Below, in pieces: positions 19,301 to 28,686 of a DNA stretch of 64,000 bases. The notes below the pieces were generated by a model. That model was not told where the DNA came from. It saw only the letters and a program-made list of their open reading frames with translations, and did not search any database. Source of the stretch: Tetramitus jugosus (Eukaryota; Heterolobosea; Eutetramitea; Acrasida; Vahlkampfiidae); contig OW569393.1 in assembly GCA_937625935.1 (NCBI GenBank), positions 62,001-126,000 of the forward strand, written 5' to 3'. The translations under genes and the position numbers were made by a program. Position 1 is the stretch's first letter. The number at the start of each line of letters is the position of its first letter.

Positions 19301-21274
19301 TCCTGAGGTGATGTTTCCGAAACCCGTAATCCTTTTGTAACCATAGGTCGTGTTATAGATACCGGCATTGAAACTTGCTCCAGAAATGATATTACCGAGC
19401 ATAAGGTCTCCTGCGGGAGATACACTAATGTAATTTCCGAAAAAGGGAGAAATAGGCCTCATTACCGTTAGACTGGGAAATGAAGTCGCACTCGTACTGT
19501 AAGGTACCTGGACTCCCAAAGCAAAAAGCTTCGAATCTTCGGTTATGAACATGGCAAAGCTATAACTCGCAGAAACGGACACCGGTAAAAACAGTTCGTT
19601 GGTGGCGACAGAATTGAGAGATAAAACCGTTGAGGTGGAGTAGTCTGTACCAGATCTGTAAACCGGTCGAGATTTTTTCCCCTGGCAGGTCCCACCCTGC
19701 CACTCAGGATAACATCTGCTGCACTGTGTTCCAGATGTACAGTATTCACAGTTTGGCATGCAATCGTACTGGCAGGTTGTTCCAAACTTTCCTGAAATAC
19801 AAGTAGTACAAATCGTTGGAGCCAAGCAAGATTTGCATGTGATTGGACAGATAGGAATGTCACATCTTGTTCCATTCCAATTCTCTCTGCAAGTGCATAA
19901 ATCAGGAGCTACGCATCTTTGATGATATCCGGTGCAATTTTTGCATATTGGTTCGAGACAGTTCTTTGTCTCGTTAGACCATCCTGCCTCACATGATCTA
20001 CACGAACCTTCAATTGTACAATTTCTACACTTACCTGGACAAAGTAGATTGCAATAAGGACCATAAAAGCCTTCCTTACACTGTGTGACAATTCCATTTG
20101 AACATTTCAAGCTATTCTCAGGGCAAGAAGGAGTTGGAAGTTCGAATGAAGTCGAAATGTAAGGATTCTCATTGATCCAAAACTGAACTAAATACTCGTT
20201 GGATTCAGTGGATGCTGGAATATTGTTCGTGTTCCAACTCACCTTTTCATAGTTAGAAACTTTAACATGTTGAGTAGGAAGCACTACTTGTGAATAGGGA
20301 AGAGATAGCACATTGGCACTAACAATTTTTCCGTAGCACATGTATATTTCAACAAAAAGTACCCCATTATGAGTGAACTTCGGAGTTCCGATGGTGAAAG
20401 TATCATGAATACGGATGCCTTCCTTGATGGCCCCGATATATTCGAGGATTGGGTGTTTCCAGTAAGCAGTAGAACGCACAATCTTTTGGTTTCCATTGTG
20501 ACTATATCCTGAGATCTCTCCTGGCATGAGTGTGACGGGATCAACGTACAAGCAATCCGCCAAATAACATTCATCTGCTGTGACAAACCTTGTGTTCTTC
20601 TGAACAGTTCGATCCACCCAATCACAGTACACTCGGTTACCTACTCTTGGCGAAGCAAAAGAGATATGCTCGATACGGTTTGCCAAACCTTGACGATAGC
20701 TCAGATCAAAAGCACACAAATTAGACACAGCACCACCTTTTGAATGACCTGTAATGAGAATTCGTGCCCCAGGATATTTTGATATAAAATTAGTAATTGC
20801 ACCAATGTGCATCCTGTACTCTCTTTGAAATCCATCATGAACTTCCAAACCATTTATGGATACACCAACCATTGGAACTTTGAATGCATCGAAATTCGAA
20901 ACATGATCATAAAACCAGCCCTCAGTACCTTGAAAAACAATGGCTACCATGCCGGTAACTACATTTTGGAAAAATCCAATCTCGTCATTCACAGTGGGAA
21001 TCAACACTCTCCTCCACATGAGTAGCTGACAAGGCATGGGAGTGGTCATATCATATACATAATTTGATAGCATCGCAGCTTCAAGTTCCAACTTGGAGAA
21101 GTCACCTTTGAAAAACCTCGCACCGTTCACATAGTACTGGATGGATCTCTTGTCATACAAGCCAGTTGGAGCCGAAGTTCGTGCCACCAAAGTTGATGAT
21201 GCCGATGCACAAAACACACTACTAACAGTTGCCAGTAGTAACAATAGCAACAACAATAATAATTGAATAGACAT
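16343..21274 (-). CDS. Membrane-anchored lipase_3 / EGF / RCC1-like ectodomain protein
   Basis: 1643 residues from ATG 21274, chosen because it puts the leucine-run signal peptide (SIQLLLLLLLLLLATVSSV) at the N-terminus; an in-frame ATG at 21373 would add 33 residues. Residues about 40-330 are a class 3 lipase: VAIVFQGTEGW oxyanion region, nucleophile elbow GHSKGGA (176-182) and a later Asp/His region (VDPVTLMP, YSHNG). Then Cys-rich EGF/furin-like modules, a propeller-like block of RCC1-type repeats (about 550-870, for example YSFAMFITEDSKLFALG), a second set of about nine EGF-like modules (about 870-1160), beta-rich ectodomain, one membrane helix (about 1577-1602) and a short basic tail. 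Predicted cell-surface or secretory-pathway protein that could bind and hydrolyse lipid. Confidence 0.85.
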   Translation of the reverse strand: MSIQLLLLLLLLLLATVSSVFCASASSTLVARTSAPTGLYDKRSIQYYVNGARFFKGDFSKLELEAAMLSNYVYDMTTPMPCQLLMWRRVLIPTVNDEIGFFQNVVTGMVAIVFQGTEGWFYDHVSNFDAFKVPMVGVSINGLEVHDGFQREYRMHIGAITNFISKYPGARILITGHSKGGAVSNLCAFDLSYRQGLANRIEHISFASPRVGNRVYCDWVDRTVQKNTRFVTADECYLADCLYVDPVTLMPGEISGYSHNGNQKIVRSTAYWKHPILEYIGAIKEGIRIHDTFTIGTPKFTHNGVLFVEIYMCYGKIVSANVLSLPYSQVVLPTQHVKVSNYEKVSWNTNNIPASTESNEYLVQFWINENPYISTSFELPTPSCPENSLKCSNGIVTQCKEGFYGPYCNLLCPGKCRNCTIEGSCRSCEAGWSNETKNCLEPICKNCTGYHQRCVAPDLCTCRENWNGTRCDIPICPITCKSCLAPTICTTCISGKFGTTCQYDCMPNCEYCTSGTQCSRCYPEWQGGTCQGKKSRPVYRSGTDYSTSTVLSLNSVATNELFLPVSVSASYSFAMFITEDSKLFALGVQVPYSTSATSFPSLTVMRPISPFFGNYISVSPAGDLMLGNIISGASFNAGIYNTTYGYKRITGFGNITSGIIGNEYSFIISNHTLYGLGFDRLGVLSLGNLNAIINDYRPILSNVLTCSCDPQGTAHVICIMLNNDIYGFGDIQRGYYGYSSSGYQYTPVKLDKGPYMANAKLVQVLTSVSFSLFLDSEGLVYVSGASGPAFSGTGLYPRLFNSGVWNNERILRMSYSNGAVVFTTHSGRGLTFGSTSYSRFTGAVTTYTQPMEFFMTPKAMFMIERRVCSNMMDIDPRVCSGRGNCTEVGKCTCEQPWVGANCDEFTCFGVRSGNVSVCSRNGACVDFDTCVCQEGYAGPKCDPICPSNCSSCTTPFLCTKCSDGYYGVDLNCAVPCPLNCEKCSDTGVCEVCALGWSGSNCTAQNCPIGCLSCNSPDRCLECEAGLYGDSCDSVCPSGCQKCLGPDLCSKCNEGWSGPSCSVPICMPNCSSCEYLTNCSVCVAGRYGSQCENSCLENCESCSASDQCDMCAPGWTGTTCQAREKSECGYQLLSESPELSEIFYDNEILGMVVVIPNAISASNISVYVGTAELTNCNALNDHHLMFDSMTDLCSTSLTIKRNVTEILLDPSTETILDPSGLFWTAKFPVNIAYVLSSSLNYGVCRIENYQLVQTVQLMLDGGSSSLITIDSSDLAIILRQEVISIRNSRLYVKFSLLLEEGMMIEEITSLPIENPSFTITKLPSAKNEFSVEVLSTFESDDYTATYLFRLRVSDHGSEAIPVQIPLKLRYKLPIPPPTIIETLFTKTTFYKKGMTENSVFATSEKPNLVVSLESQSGVGLPETLHITINNAFLCCMNDSNAPMPQYDPALGLLGCTVRNTSMIVWEQLVINSEMSQSAFAPQVLNFNDNERAGISFSASPLGNFVVQGVPLLCYVHIQSKVAQTAARRIHAATKERTLHSYNLIHFEKEESTMNMSRESKVITILAVLFGSIAAICCVLVLIVLILAFKRRKAKSVTVLEPTAVHLRDFVGILPIDLETPSDSQWSDHQENFYNPDRIHIPQIR

Positions 21275-21675
21275 GAGTGTGTGAGATTGTTTTTGATGTC
21301 CAAAAAGTGGCTGGGCAGATGTGAAGTAGTTTTTTCGCTGGTTGTTCACCAAATTAAGTGATCGAGTTGACATGTTGTCATCAAGAACAACGAAGGGACA
21401 AGGAAAAATTTCACGCCCCTCCTATGTTTCAGGGCCTCAAAACAAGAACGCAGTTTTGGTTTCCAAAGTCGGCTCGTTCACATACTGCAATTTTTTGGAG
21501 TTCCTTCAGCAGAACTCACCTTTCTCGTGTGGGAGTTTCATTTCAGATGACCCAACAAGAAGAATAGCGAGAAATCTTTTGATGCAAGTACGCGTCGCAC
21601 TTCCCTTTGTTTTTGAATTTTAAAGGTGAGATACTCTTTGTTTGATTGTTTGCTGTTTGATTTATAACTTTGAGT
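21275..21675. other. 5' flank of lipase gene, 3' flank of LamG gene
   Basis: About 400 bases. It contains the possible N-terminal extension of the lipase gene up to 21373. No other gene, RNA or repeat is seen. Confidence 0.4.
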
Positions 21676-24600
21676 TTAGGCTGAGTCTCTGGTGGTAAAC
21701 AGTTCCTGAATTTGTCCAGAATTCAATGGATAATTGTATATTCTCAATTCATCGATTGCACCTCTAAATCCAGAAAATTCAAACCCTTCAGTCATGGCAC
21801 CTATAATCAACCTTCCACCATCACCCAATCGACCAAAAGTCGCTCTCTTATTGTCAGTGCAGACACCATTGATGTACTCCAAGAGTCTATCACCACTGTA
21901 AACTATTGCCAAGTGATTGAAGTCATCCTTTTTAAAGAAATCTCTTCGATCAAAATCAGCAGTATTCTTGATTGTTTCGTTGGAATTTTCGTGCTCAAAC
22001 TCGACATCGTCCTCGTATTCCTCACTCGCTTGCAATTGATTCTGGATTTTTGTTTCATACTCGAGCAGACTTTCCAAATGTTCCGGAGTCATATTTTCTC
22101 TATCGTTCAATGTCTTACTCAACACATGGCTGAACACCGAGTCATAATACTTTTTCTTTTGATGCTTCTTTCGATGGAGAATTAAACTATCACCGTTCGA
22201 ATCTGTAAACATGTTTTTAACGGTTCCAATCTTGAATCCAACTTTGATATTGGAGGATAGTGAGCCCGTTTTTAATTGACTTCCATCAAGACTAAACCGA
22301 TGATGACTGTGCTTGCGATGCTCACTCTTCTCCTCATTCAACAACACGTTCTTTGTCTGGGATCCATAGAACATTTCATTGAAAAAGAGTTCGTCGCCAG
22401 ACATGCGCTTCACTGACTTGTCTATTGATGGATCATCGTGAAGGTGGTTGTTGTTGTGATGATTCGCGAATGAAGAGAGGAAATTCAAGTAATGAGAGTC
22501 ATTGTTCAGAGGAGCACTGAGCGCAGATGTCAGAGAAAAACGACGCAAATCAAAGCTCTTGCGTCCTTCAATCTCCTCATCGGCCTCATCAATCGACTTA
22601 ACACAACTCAACAGGACAGTGTCATCGTCCTCGTGTCCCTTTGCATACTTGAACCAGAATGAAATGGTAAACTCTGACACATTTCTCAATGGATTGTACT
22701 GACACGACAAATAGTTGAATCCTGAAAAGAGCATTGCATTCTTTGATAGTCCTTGCACGAACACTGGTCGATCAGTGTTCAAATGACACAACAGTGCATG
22801 ATTCTCTCTAGTTGACAAATCAGGGACAAAAGTTCTCATATGAGCTCGCCTCAAATCATCAAACGTATAGTGAGCAATCAATTGATGTTCGTGCTTCTTG
22901 TGCCATTCGACCTTTACTTCAATCACCGTACGGTTCGACATTGGCAACAATGAACCATCACCGTAATCACTCGATCTGCACTCTTCATCAACATCACCAC
23001 CTGTTCCTCTCGGACTATTCTTGTTGTTATCTGATGGTTCTTGGTCACCGCTCGCATCATTGTTTGTTGATTCTTGCAAATGATTGTGCAACTTTTTCGA
23101 TTTGAAGGCATTGCTCAACAAGGTAGCAAATCGAGAAGACAATAGTAAGGATGATCGACGAGAACGACGAGGGCTCTGGCTCGTCTTTTCTTCTGACTGA
23201 ATCATCAGATCAACAGGATCACTACCACCAATACTACCTTGATCAACACCACTAACACCATTGCCATTGCCACTACTACTACTACTACCACCATTACTAT
23301 GACTCCTTGGACGACCACTACTAGCACTACTTGAGCTATTTCGCCTTTGACGATTGAAGATGGATCTTGGAGTGTTTGGATTGCTCGAACCTCTCGAACC
23401 ACTATTCTTTGTCGTAGGAGTAGTAGAACCAGATGATGATGAGGAACATTGCCACGGATGCATGACAAAGACTTGATTTTCCATTGGTTTCAATCTCATG
23501 GGCACACATGTAAAAATGTGCGAAATGTCATCATTGATATGAGAGTGATTGTCCCATTGTTCTTTTGCTCCTCCACCTCCTCCCATCATCATTGTCATCA
23601 TCATTGGAAGAGAATGATGATGATGATGACCACCACCACCACTACTACCACCAGTACCTTCTTGTTGTTGTTGCTGTGAATCAACAGCATCCTTATTGTC
23701 GTTCTTCTTCTTGAACCTAGCTGCCACAAAAGGTGAATTTCTAAAACGTGTCACATACTCAAAATGATACAACTTCTTCTTGCTGTTGCTGCTCATTGTC
23801 GTTGTTGACGTCAATTCAGCTTCACGACGAGGTGACGATGATGAAAACATTGTGGACGACAATGGAGTTCTAGGTGAAGCAGATGCTGACAATGGTGGAG
23901 TTGGCATTGATGTTAGTGGCGTTGGTAGTGATGAAGAAATGAGATCAATGCTCGTCATGGAAGAGTCTGACGTCAAGTGATTGTTGTTTTCATCACTTGA
24001 GAAAATCAACTGCTCAAACGTTCCAGAGAATCTTGAGGTACCATTGTTTGAAGACCTTAGCTTTTGCTTCTGCACTGATTCATACAAGTGAGGATACAGC
24101 GTACATTTTAGCTTTTGCTTGCGCGACCTCCGTCCAATGATTTTGGAAGACGTTGTCGTTGGCGCCATATTCACCGTAGTAGAATTTTTGGCGGCCTTAT
24201 TTTTCATTGTTTTTTCCGTGTGCAATGAAATGGTCAGGCGAACATTGTACAATTGCGGATTTTCTACGCTAATGGCACCGAATGGATTTTCACTACCAAA
24301 ACCACCACCACCACCACCACTCACATGATGATTATGACTACCTGAAAAATGATAATGTCCACTCAAATTATTCCGAATGAGTTGAATCGAATGTCTCAAT
24401 GAAGCTGACGATGATGATGAACGTCTACGACCACTCCTACTACCACTATTTTGACCATTTTCAACATTTTGAACATTTTCACTATGGTTCACAGAAGAGT
24501 CCTGTTGTTGTGAAATGTCATCTAAAATGTTGTTATTCGTTGTTGTTGTTGGTTCCATCATCATGGTACTAATGGTTGTACCACTACTCGTAATCACTTC

Positions 24601-24702
24601 AAAATCATCGTCCACAACGACAACGTGTTGTTCGACAAAATCATTGTCATCATTGTTGTTGTGACTCCTTGATGCACTCGAAAATAATTTTTCAAGTCCC
24701 AT
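21676..24702 (-). CDS. Low-complexity protein with C-terminal LamG/concanavalin A-like domain
   Basis: 1008 residues. The N-terminal 600 residues are Ser/Asn/Gly-rich with acidic patches, His and Met runs and Arg/Ser clusters (SGRRRSSSSSASLRHS), with no signal peptide. From about 620 there is a LamG-like jelly roll: LIAHYTFDD, LFSGFNYLSC, VSEFTISFWFKY, then after an insert of about 200 charged residues FNHLAIVYSGDRLLEYINGV, LIIGAMTEGFEFSGFRGAIDELRIYNYPLN. Those last strands are diagnostic for the LamG_3/pentraxin-like fold, which usually binds glycans or proteins outside cells. Here an intracellular location is suggested by the lack of a leader. Function unknown. Confidence 0.75.
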   Translation of the reverse strand: MGLEKLFSSASRSHNNNDDNDFVEQHVVVVDDDFEVITSSGTTISTMMMEPTTTTNNNILDDISQQQDSSVNHSENVQNVENGQNSGSRSGRRRSSSSSASLRHSIQLIRNNLSGHYHFSGSHNHHVSGGGGGGFGSENPFGAISVENPQLYNVRLTISLHTEKTMKNKAAKNSTTVNMAPTTTSSKIIGRRSRKQKLKCTLYPHLYESVQKQKLRSSNNGTSRFSGTFEQLIFSSDENNNHLTSDSSMTSIDLISSSLPTPLTSMPTPPLSASASPRTPLSSTMFSSSSPRREAELTSTTTMSSNSKKKLYHFEYVTRFRNSPFVAARFKKKNDNKDAVDSQQQQQEGTGGSSGGGGHHHHHSLPMMMTMMMGGGGGAKEQWDNHSHINDDISHIFTCVPMRLKPMENQVFVMHPWQCSSSSSGSTTPTTKNSGSRGSSNPNTPRSIFNRQRRNSSSSASSGRPRSHSNGGSSSSSGNGNGVSGVDQGSIGGSDPVDLMIQSEEKTSQSPRRSRRSSLLLSSRFATLLSNAFKSKKLHNHLQESTNNDASGDQEPSDNNKNSPRGTGGDVDEECRSSDYGDGSLLPMSNRTVIEVKVEWHKKHEHQLIAHYTFDDLRRAHMRTFVPDLSTRENHALLCHLNTDRPVFVQGLSKNAMLFSGFNYLSCQYNPLRNVSEFTISFWFKYAKGHEDDDTVLLSCVKSIDEADEEIEGRKSFDLRRFSLTSALSAPLNNDSHYLNFLSSFANHHNNNHLHDDPSIDKSVKRMSGDELFFNEMFYGSQTKNVLLNEEKSEHRKHSHHRFSLDGSQLKTGSLSSNIKVGFKIGTVKNMFTDSNGDSLILHRKKHQKKKYYDSVFSHVLSKTLNDRENMTPEHLESLLEYETKIQNQLQASEEYEDDVEFEHENSNETIKNTADFDRRDFFKKDDFNHLAIVYSGDRLLEYINGVCTDNKRATFGRLGDGGRLIIGAMTEGFEFSGFRGAIDELRIYNYPLNSGQIQELFTTRDSA

Positions 24703-24914
24703 TGACAGATTGCTAAAGTTTCTTTTTTTTCACTTGAAAATGAATTGAATTGAATTGGGAGTTAGCGTTGAATGGGTTGCCATGGAAAGGAAAAACAACT
24801 TGTCGTTTGTGTCTCTCCGCGTGGAGAAAAGATTCGGAGGTGGGGGAGGAATGACAGGAGAGACGCCGGCGAACGGTCCAAGGGACGATCATCTACAGCA
24901 CCAGCTTTTTTTCT

Positions 24915-25921
24915 TTATTTTGTCTTTTGCTTCTTGTTGTCCGCTGCTTTGCTTGGAGTGGACTTTGTGACTTGTTTCTTGCTTGGAGTAGACGAGCTCG
25001 TCTTGCTACTACTGCTGTTCCAATACCAAAAGATTTGAAGGGTAATGATCGCATTGAGCACCAATCCCAACAAAAATCCGGTCAAAATCACCATGTCGTC
25101 CACTTCTTGCAAAGTAGTGAACACTCTGGCAGCAGTACCACCCAATTGGAGCACACATGTAATGACACTCAATTCACCAGTGCTTCCATTCTTGAAATTG
25201 GTGTAAATTTGAGGCAATTTACTGGCAGTGAAAATGGGAATGGAAAGTGTGCTGAGCAGTGTCATCATCTTCATGTCAATCAAGCTCTCATTCAACAAAC
25301 CGTAGAAGAAGGCACTGTAAGCAGTGGTGACAACAAAGAAAAAGAAACCAAATCCTCGTTCATATTGGAAAAAGAGCAACAAGATGACCAAATTTTGAAC
25401 AATCATAAACACATTTTCACCATAGGTACTGAATGGAAGGCTCTGACGATAGCTATAGAACAAGTTGATGGAATAGCTATGTTGGTGGCAAGGTTAGCAA
25501 GCAATATATATTCCCATATTTTTTTTGAGATGATCATGTGAAGCAAAAAAAATTGTGTTAGCTTATTTTTTTCAAAGCTTGTGTGATTCATCCATCCAAA
25601 CCAACCTGCTCATTCGAAAAATCATCGCGATCACAACAACAGGAGCAACAAAAAAGGAAACTTGTTTGATCTAGGGGAAAAAAAACATCACACATACCCA
25701 ATCAACTCCAACAAGAACATGTTAATGTTGAGACCTTTGACTTGACCTGATTTCACAATGTTCAAGATTTGAGGAACCTTGAGAATCAATGAACCAAGAA
25801 TAATCAAGTATCCCAATAGCTTACTGACGACAATCTTTAAGCATGAGCTAGGGAATTGGTACAGCAAGAATGCTTTTGAGCAAGCTGGATTGAGATCGAG
25901 CAATTTGACAAGATGTTCCAT
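24915..25921 (-). CDS. MPDU1: MPDU1/Lec35-like PQ-loop protein, two exons
   Basis: Complement join 25698-25921 and 24915-25476, 261 residues. Exon 1 has CLKIVVSKLLGYLIILGSLILKVPQI, the first PQ-loop; exon 2 has FYSYRQSLPFSTYGENVFMIVQN, the second PQ-loop TASKLPQIYTNFKNGSTGELS and GGTAARVFTTLQE. This follows animal MPDU1 along its whole length, including the Lys/Ser-rich tail. MPDU1 is a multi-pass ER membrane protein needed for use of dolichol-phosphate mannose and glucose in N-glycan, O-mannose and GPI assembly. Exon phase and the MPDU1 alignment both support the intron call. The neighbouring glycosyltransferases at 43-47 kb are a separate group. Confidence 0.9.
25477..25697 (-). other. Intron of MPDU1 gene
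   Basis: 221-nt phase-2 intron, donor ATTGG|GTATGTG and acceptor ACATAG|CTATTCC on the minus strand. The join encodes ELIGYSINLFYSYRQS, which aligns with the conserved region after the first PQ-loop. Confidence 0.85.
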
Positions 25922-26019
25922 TCTTTTTTGATTTTTTTGTTTTGTTGAGATCTCAAACGAAGAACATCGGAAAATAATGAATTATCCGATTTGGTTTATT
26001 GCCGCCAAAAAAACTTCAA

Positions 26020-27192
26020 TTATTTACTGGAATTGGAACTGGAGTAAATGGATAAAAGTTTGCTTGACAGGTCAGTCAATTCTTTTTCGCGTGGAACGTG
26101 TCGAAAGGATGATTCTGGTACGCGTTTAAAGCCATTCATTGAGCCCCACCATGAAGTTGCCATAATGCAAACAAGAGATGCATCCACTGTCGTTGGTGCT
26201 TGCTTATCGAGCTGAAACAGCTGTTGACATAGCTTTTCCCAACTTGCTTCGCACGAGGACAAAATGTGAAGCGACAAGAAAATTTCAGAAGAGTTCTCTT
26301 GCGCAGTCGAATCTACAGCGACGCATTGATTCCTTAAATGTGTTTCGCAGTCTGTCGACAACAGCGTTAATAAATGGGATCGATGTTCACTGTTATCCAA
26401 CAAGAGGGCAGTTGACAGGTAGTTTTTGAATCTGGGAATGATATCACTCACCATGATACTTGTCCATTGTCCCAATGGTGTTTTTGAGATGGCAAACAAT
26501 GAAAATGAGCCACAAAACAACAATTGTTGCATTGATTTTCTCAGCAACAACACTTGTTTTTCTTCTGTCGCTCTTGTTTGTTCATTAGAGCTCCAAAAAT
26601 GCAAAACTAACTCAATGCACATTCCCACCAACAAATCATAACATAGGATTTGAGTCCTTGTCGAATGCACAAACAAAGCAAAAGCAATTCCAACTTGAGT
26701 TTCAAATGAAGAGCTCTTTTCTTCCCAATGAGGAAAAAAGAACTCTGAAATCAATTGACGAACTTTTGTACACTTGATTTTGTCGTCTAGTGTTGCGTGT
26801 GCATGCAAGAAACTTTTCATTTCGCTGCTCGAGCAATCGTACATTTGAACCACCGATTGCATGGCGCGCCAAAAAATCTCTGTTTTTTCCGTTACTTTTT
26901 GATTTTTGGCGCTAAAATTTTTGAGTTCTTTGTCGCTTGCTGGCGAAGTGGATGAAATGACATCTCCAACAGCAAATAAAACTGAACTGGCGACATATCG
27001 CTCCGTTAACATTAAGAATGAAATGTCATGACAACGATGACTCGATTGAGTAACACTCTTTTGATGCTTTTTCAATAACAAAGGTTTTGTTTTGGTTATT
27101 TTGTTGCTTCTGCTTGTCGTTGTTGTTGTGGATAATGAGCCACCATTATTCCTCTTTGCGAACTTGTTCAAAATGTTTTGTGGTTTGGGCAT
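26020..27192 (-). CDS. Hypothetical protein, mostly alpha-helical
   Basis: 390 residues from the ATG at 27192 (MPKPQNILNKF); the frame is open further upstream but without an ATG. Basic, Thr/Ser-rich N-terminus, then a globular part rich in Leu, Phe, Cys and His (for example GIAFALFVHSTRTQILCYDLLVGMCIELVLHFW). Amphipathic helices are likely, and the hydrophobic stretches are short for membrane spans. I do not recognise it. Same strand as MPDU1, whose stop side is 98 bases away. Confidence 0.55.
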   Translation of the reverse strand: MPKPQNILNKFAKRNNGGSLSTTTTTSRSNKITKTKPLLLKKHQKSVTQSSHRCHDISFLMLTERYVASSVLFAVGDVISSTSPASDKELKNFSAKNQKVTEKTEIFWRAMQSVVQMYDCSSSEMKSFLHAHATLDDKIKCTKVRQLISEFFFPHWEEKSSSFETQVGIAFALFVHSTRTQILCYDLLVGMCIELVLHFWSSNEQTRATEEKQVLLLRKSMQQLLFCGSFSLFAISKTPLGQWTSIMVSDIIPRFKNYLSTALLLDNSEHRSHLLTLLSTDCETHLRNQCVAVDSTAQENSSEIFLSLHILSSCEASWEKLCQQLFQLDKQAPTTVDASLVCIMATSWWGSMNGFKRVPESSFRHVPREKELTDLSSKLLSIYSSSNSSK

Positions 27193-27506
27193 TTTTTTGT
27201 GGTTGAAATTCGATAAAACGGGTTTCCAAGTAATAAAAGTCAGTGTTGGCTCACAAATCTGAAGGACAATCTGCAGTCCAACCAAAAGTTTCTGGAAGAT
27301 TGTTATCACTACTTGACAGCAACACTTTGTATCTTGAGTAAATGCATACTCTTGAGGCAGCTGGTATTTGTACTTAGGTGTTTGTTGAGTTGCCTTTCGG
27401 TGTATTAATGCAATACAATGATAACTTTTATTTTTTTGTGGGAGTTATCACCTCGGTCCTCCAGTACGAACAAGCAACATTGATTCTGAATAATTATCCT
27501 GTTTGC
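27193..27506. other. Intergenic, no gene seen
   Basis: Upstream flank of the hypothetical gene ending at 27192 and downstream flank of the secreted protein gene. No repeats or RNA signatures seen. Confidence 0.4.
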
Positions 27507-28499
27507 TTACAACTTGGAAAAGCTTGTTGATCCTGGGACAAAGATTGAATTGCCGATATGGTTGTACCATGGCCACACTGACTCAATCACCAATTTCTTG
27601 TAGTTCACCTTGATCAAGTGCGTCTGTGCTTGATGGTTATTGTACAATACATAATAGTATCCCTTGTTCACATCGATGCCGCTGGCACCTAGTTCTCTGA
27701 AACCGACAGCACTCAAATTCAATTGACTTGCACTGTACACTGTGTACTTGCCAGTTGTTAAGTCAAGACTGGCAAACAAGTCATCAGATGTGACACCATA
27801 GAGCATGTTTGTTCTCGTGTCAATCTCCGCATTCTGAATAAAATCAGGCACCGGGATTCTCTTTTCCAATTGCTTGGACACCATGTTGAACTTGTAGAGA
27901 GCAGAACCGAGAGTTGCATTGGAAGTAATGGCAGAAACATAATAATAATGATTTACATTATCATACACCAGACAATACTCATCAATTGCTTCCACTTCGG
28001 GCATATCTTGAATCACCTCCTCTCTCTGTCCATTCTTCAAATTGTACTGAGAAATCGTGAAGCGTTGTCCGTCGGCCGACGCGGCAACACCAAAAAGCGC
28101 CTGGAGCTTGGAATCGAACTGTACATCGGCGGGAACACCGTTCGGATCGACAATGTACACTTGATTGACAAGTTTGAGCGTATCGGCATCAAACATGTCA
28201 ATGAAACCTTCCATACCAGAGATACCAACCAAGAAGAGTGTTCTGGAGACGGAATCGAAGGCAACATTATTGAATGAATCAATAACGGATCCTCCTACGG
28301 CATCACTCGTCTTGATAAATGACCCATCCGTCGTGTTCACTTGAACAATGGACGAATTGGAGCTATGGGAGGAAAAAGTCGTTGCAAACAAAAAGGAGGG
28401 AGAATTTACCGTAGTGAAAGCTTGAACAAAGAATGGTGAAGAAAACACCAAACAAGTAAGAGCAGCAAAGGACAGCAGCAACAAGAGCAATTGGGACAT
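27507..28499 (-). CDS. Secreted protein of unknown function, propeller-like repeats
   Basis: 330 residues from ATG 28499. Clear signal peptide (MSQLLLLLLSFAALTCLVFSS). The mature part has repeating blocks ending in aromatic/hydrophobic strands separated by about 45 residues: NNVAFDSVSRTLFLVG, ADVQFDSKLQALFGVAA, YCLVYDNVNHYYYVSA, AEIDTRTNMLYGVTS, SGIDVNKGYYYVLY. This spacing resembles a beta-propeller, though I cannot name the family. Several Asn-X-Ser/Thr sites fit passage through the ER. It shares a 187-base divergent spacer with the RCC1 gene at 28687. Confidence 0.7.
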   Translation of the reverse strand: MSQLLLLLLSFAALTCLVFSSPFFVQAFTTVNSPSFLFATTFSSHSSNSSIVQVNTTDGSFIKTSDAVGGSVIDSFNNVAFDSVSRTLFLVGISGMEGFIDMFDADTLKLVNQVYIVDPNGVPADVQFDSKLQALFGVAASADGQRFTISQYNLKNGQREEVIQDMPEVEAIDEYCLVYDNVNHYYYVSAITSNATLGSALYKFNMVSKQLEKRIPVPDFIQNAEIDTRTNMLYGVTSDDLFASLDLTTGKYTVYSASQLNLSAVGFRELGASGIDVNKGYYYVLYNNHQAQTHLIKVNYKKLVIESVWPWYNHIGNSIFVPGSTSFSKL

Positions 28500-28686
28500 G
28501 TTTTTTTTTCGTTCTGTGTGAAAGATCACGATGTCGTTAATTGAGGAGCTTAAAAAAACGTGTCACGAAGCGATGTGCTGCGCATCGAGCCCGCCAAAAA
28601 TTTGAGCGTAGAATTGTAAAATAGAACAGTTCCAGAATGACGGAACTCCGTTTTCTTACCCCGAAACACAAGCAACATTCCAAAAC

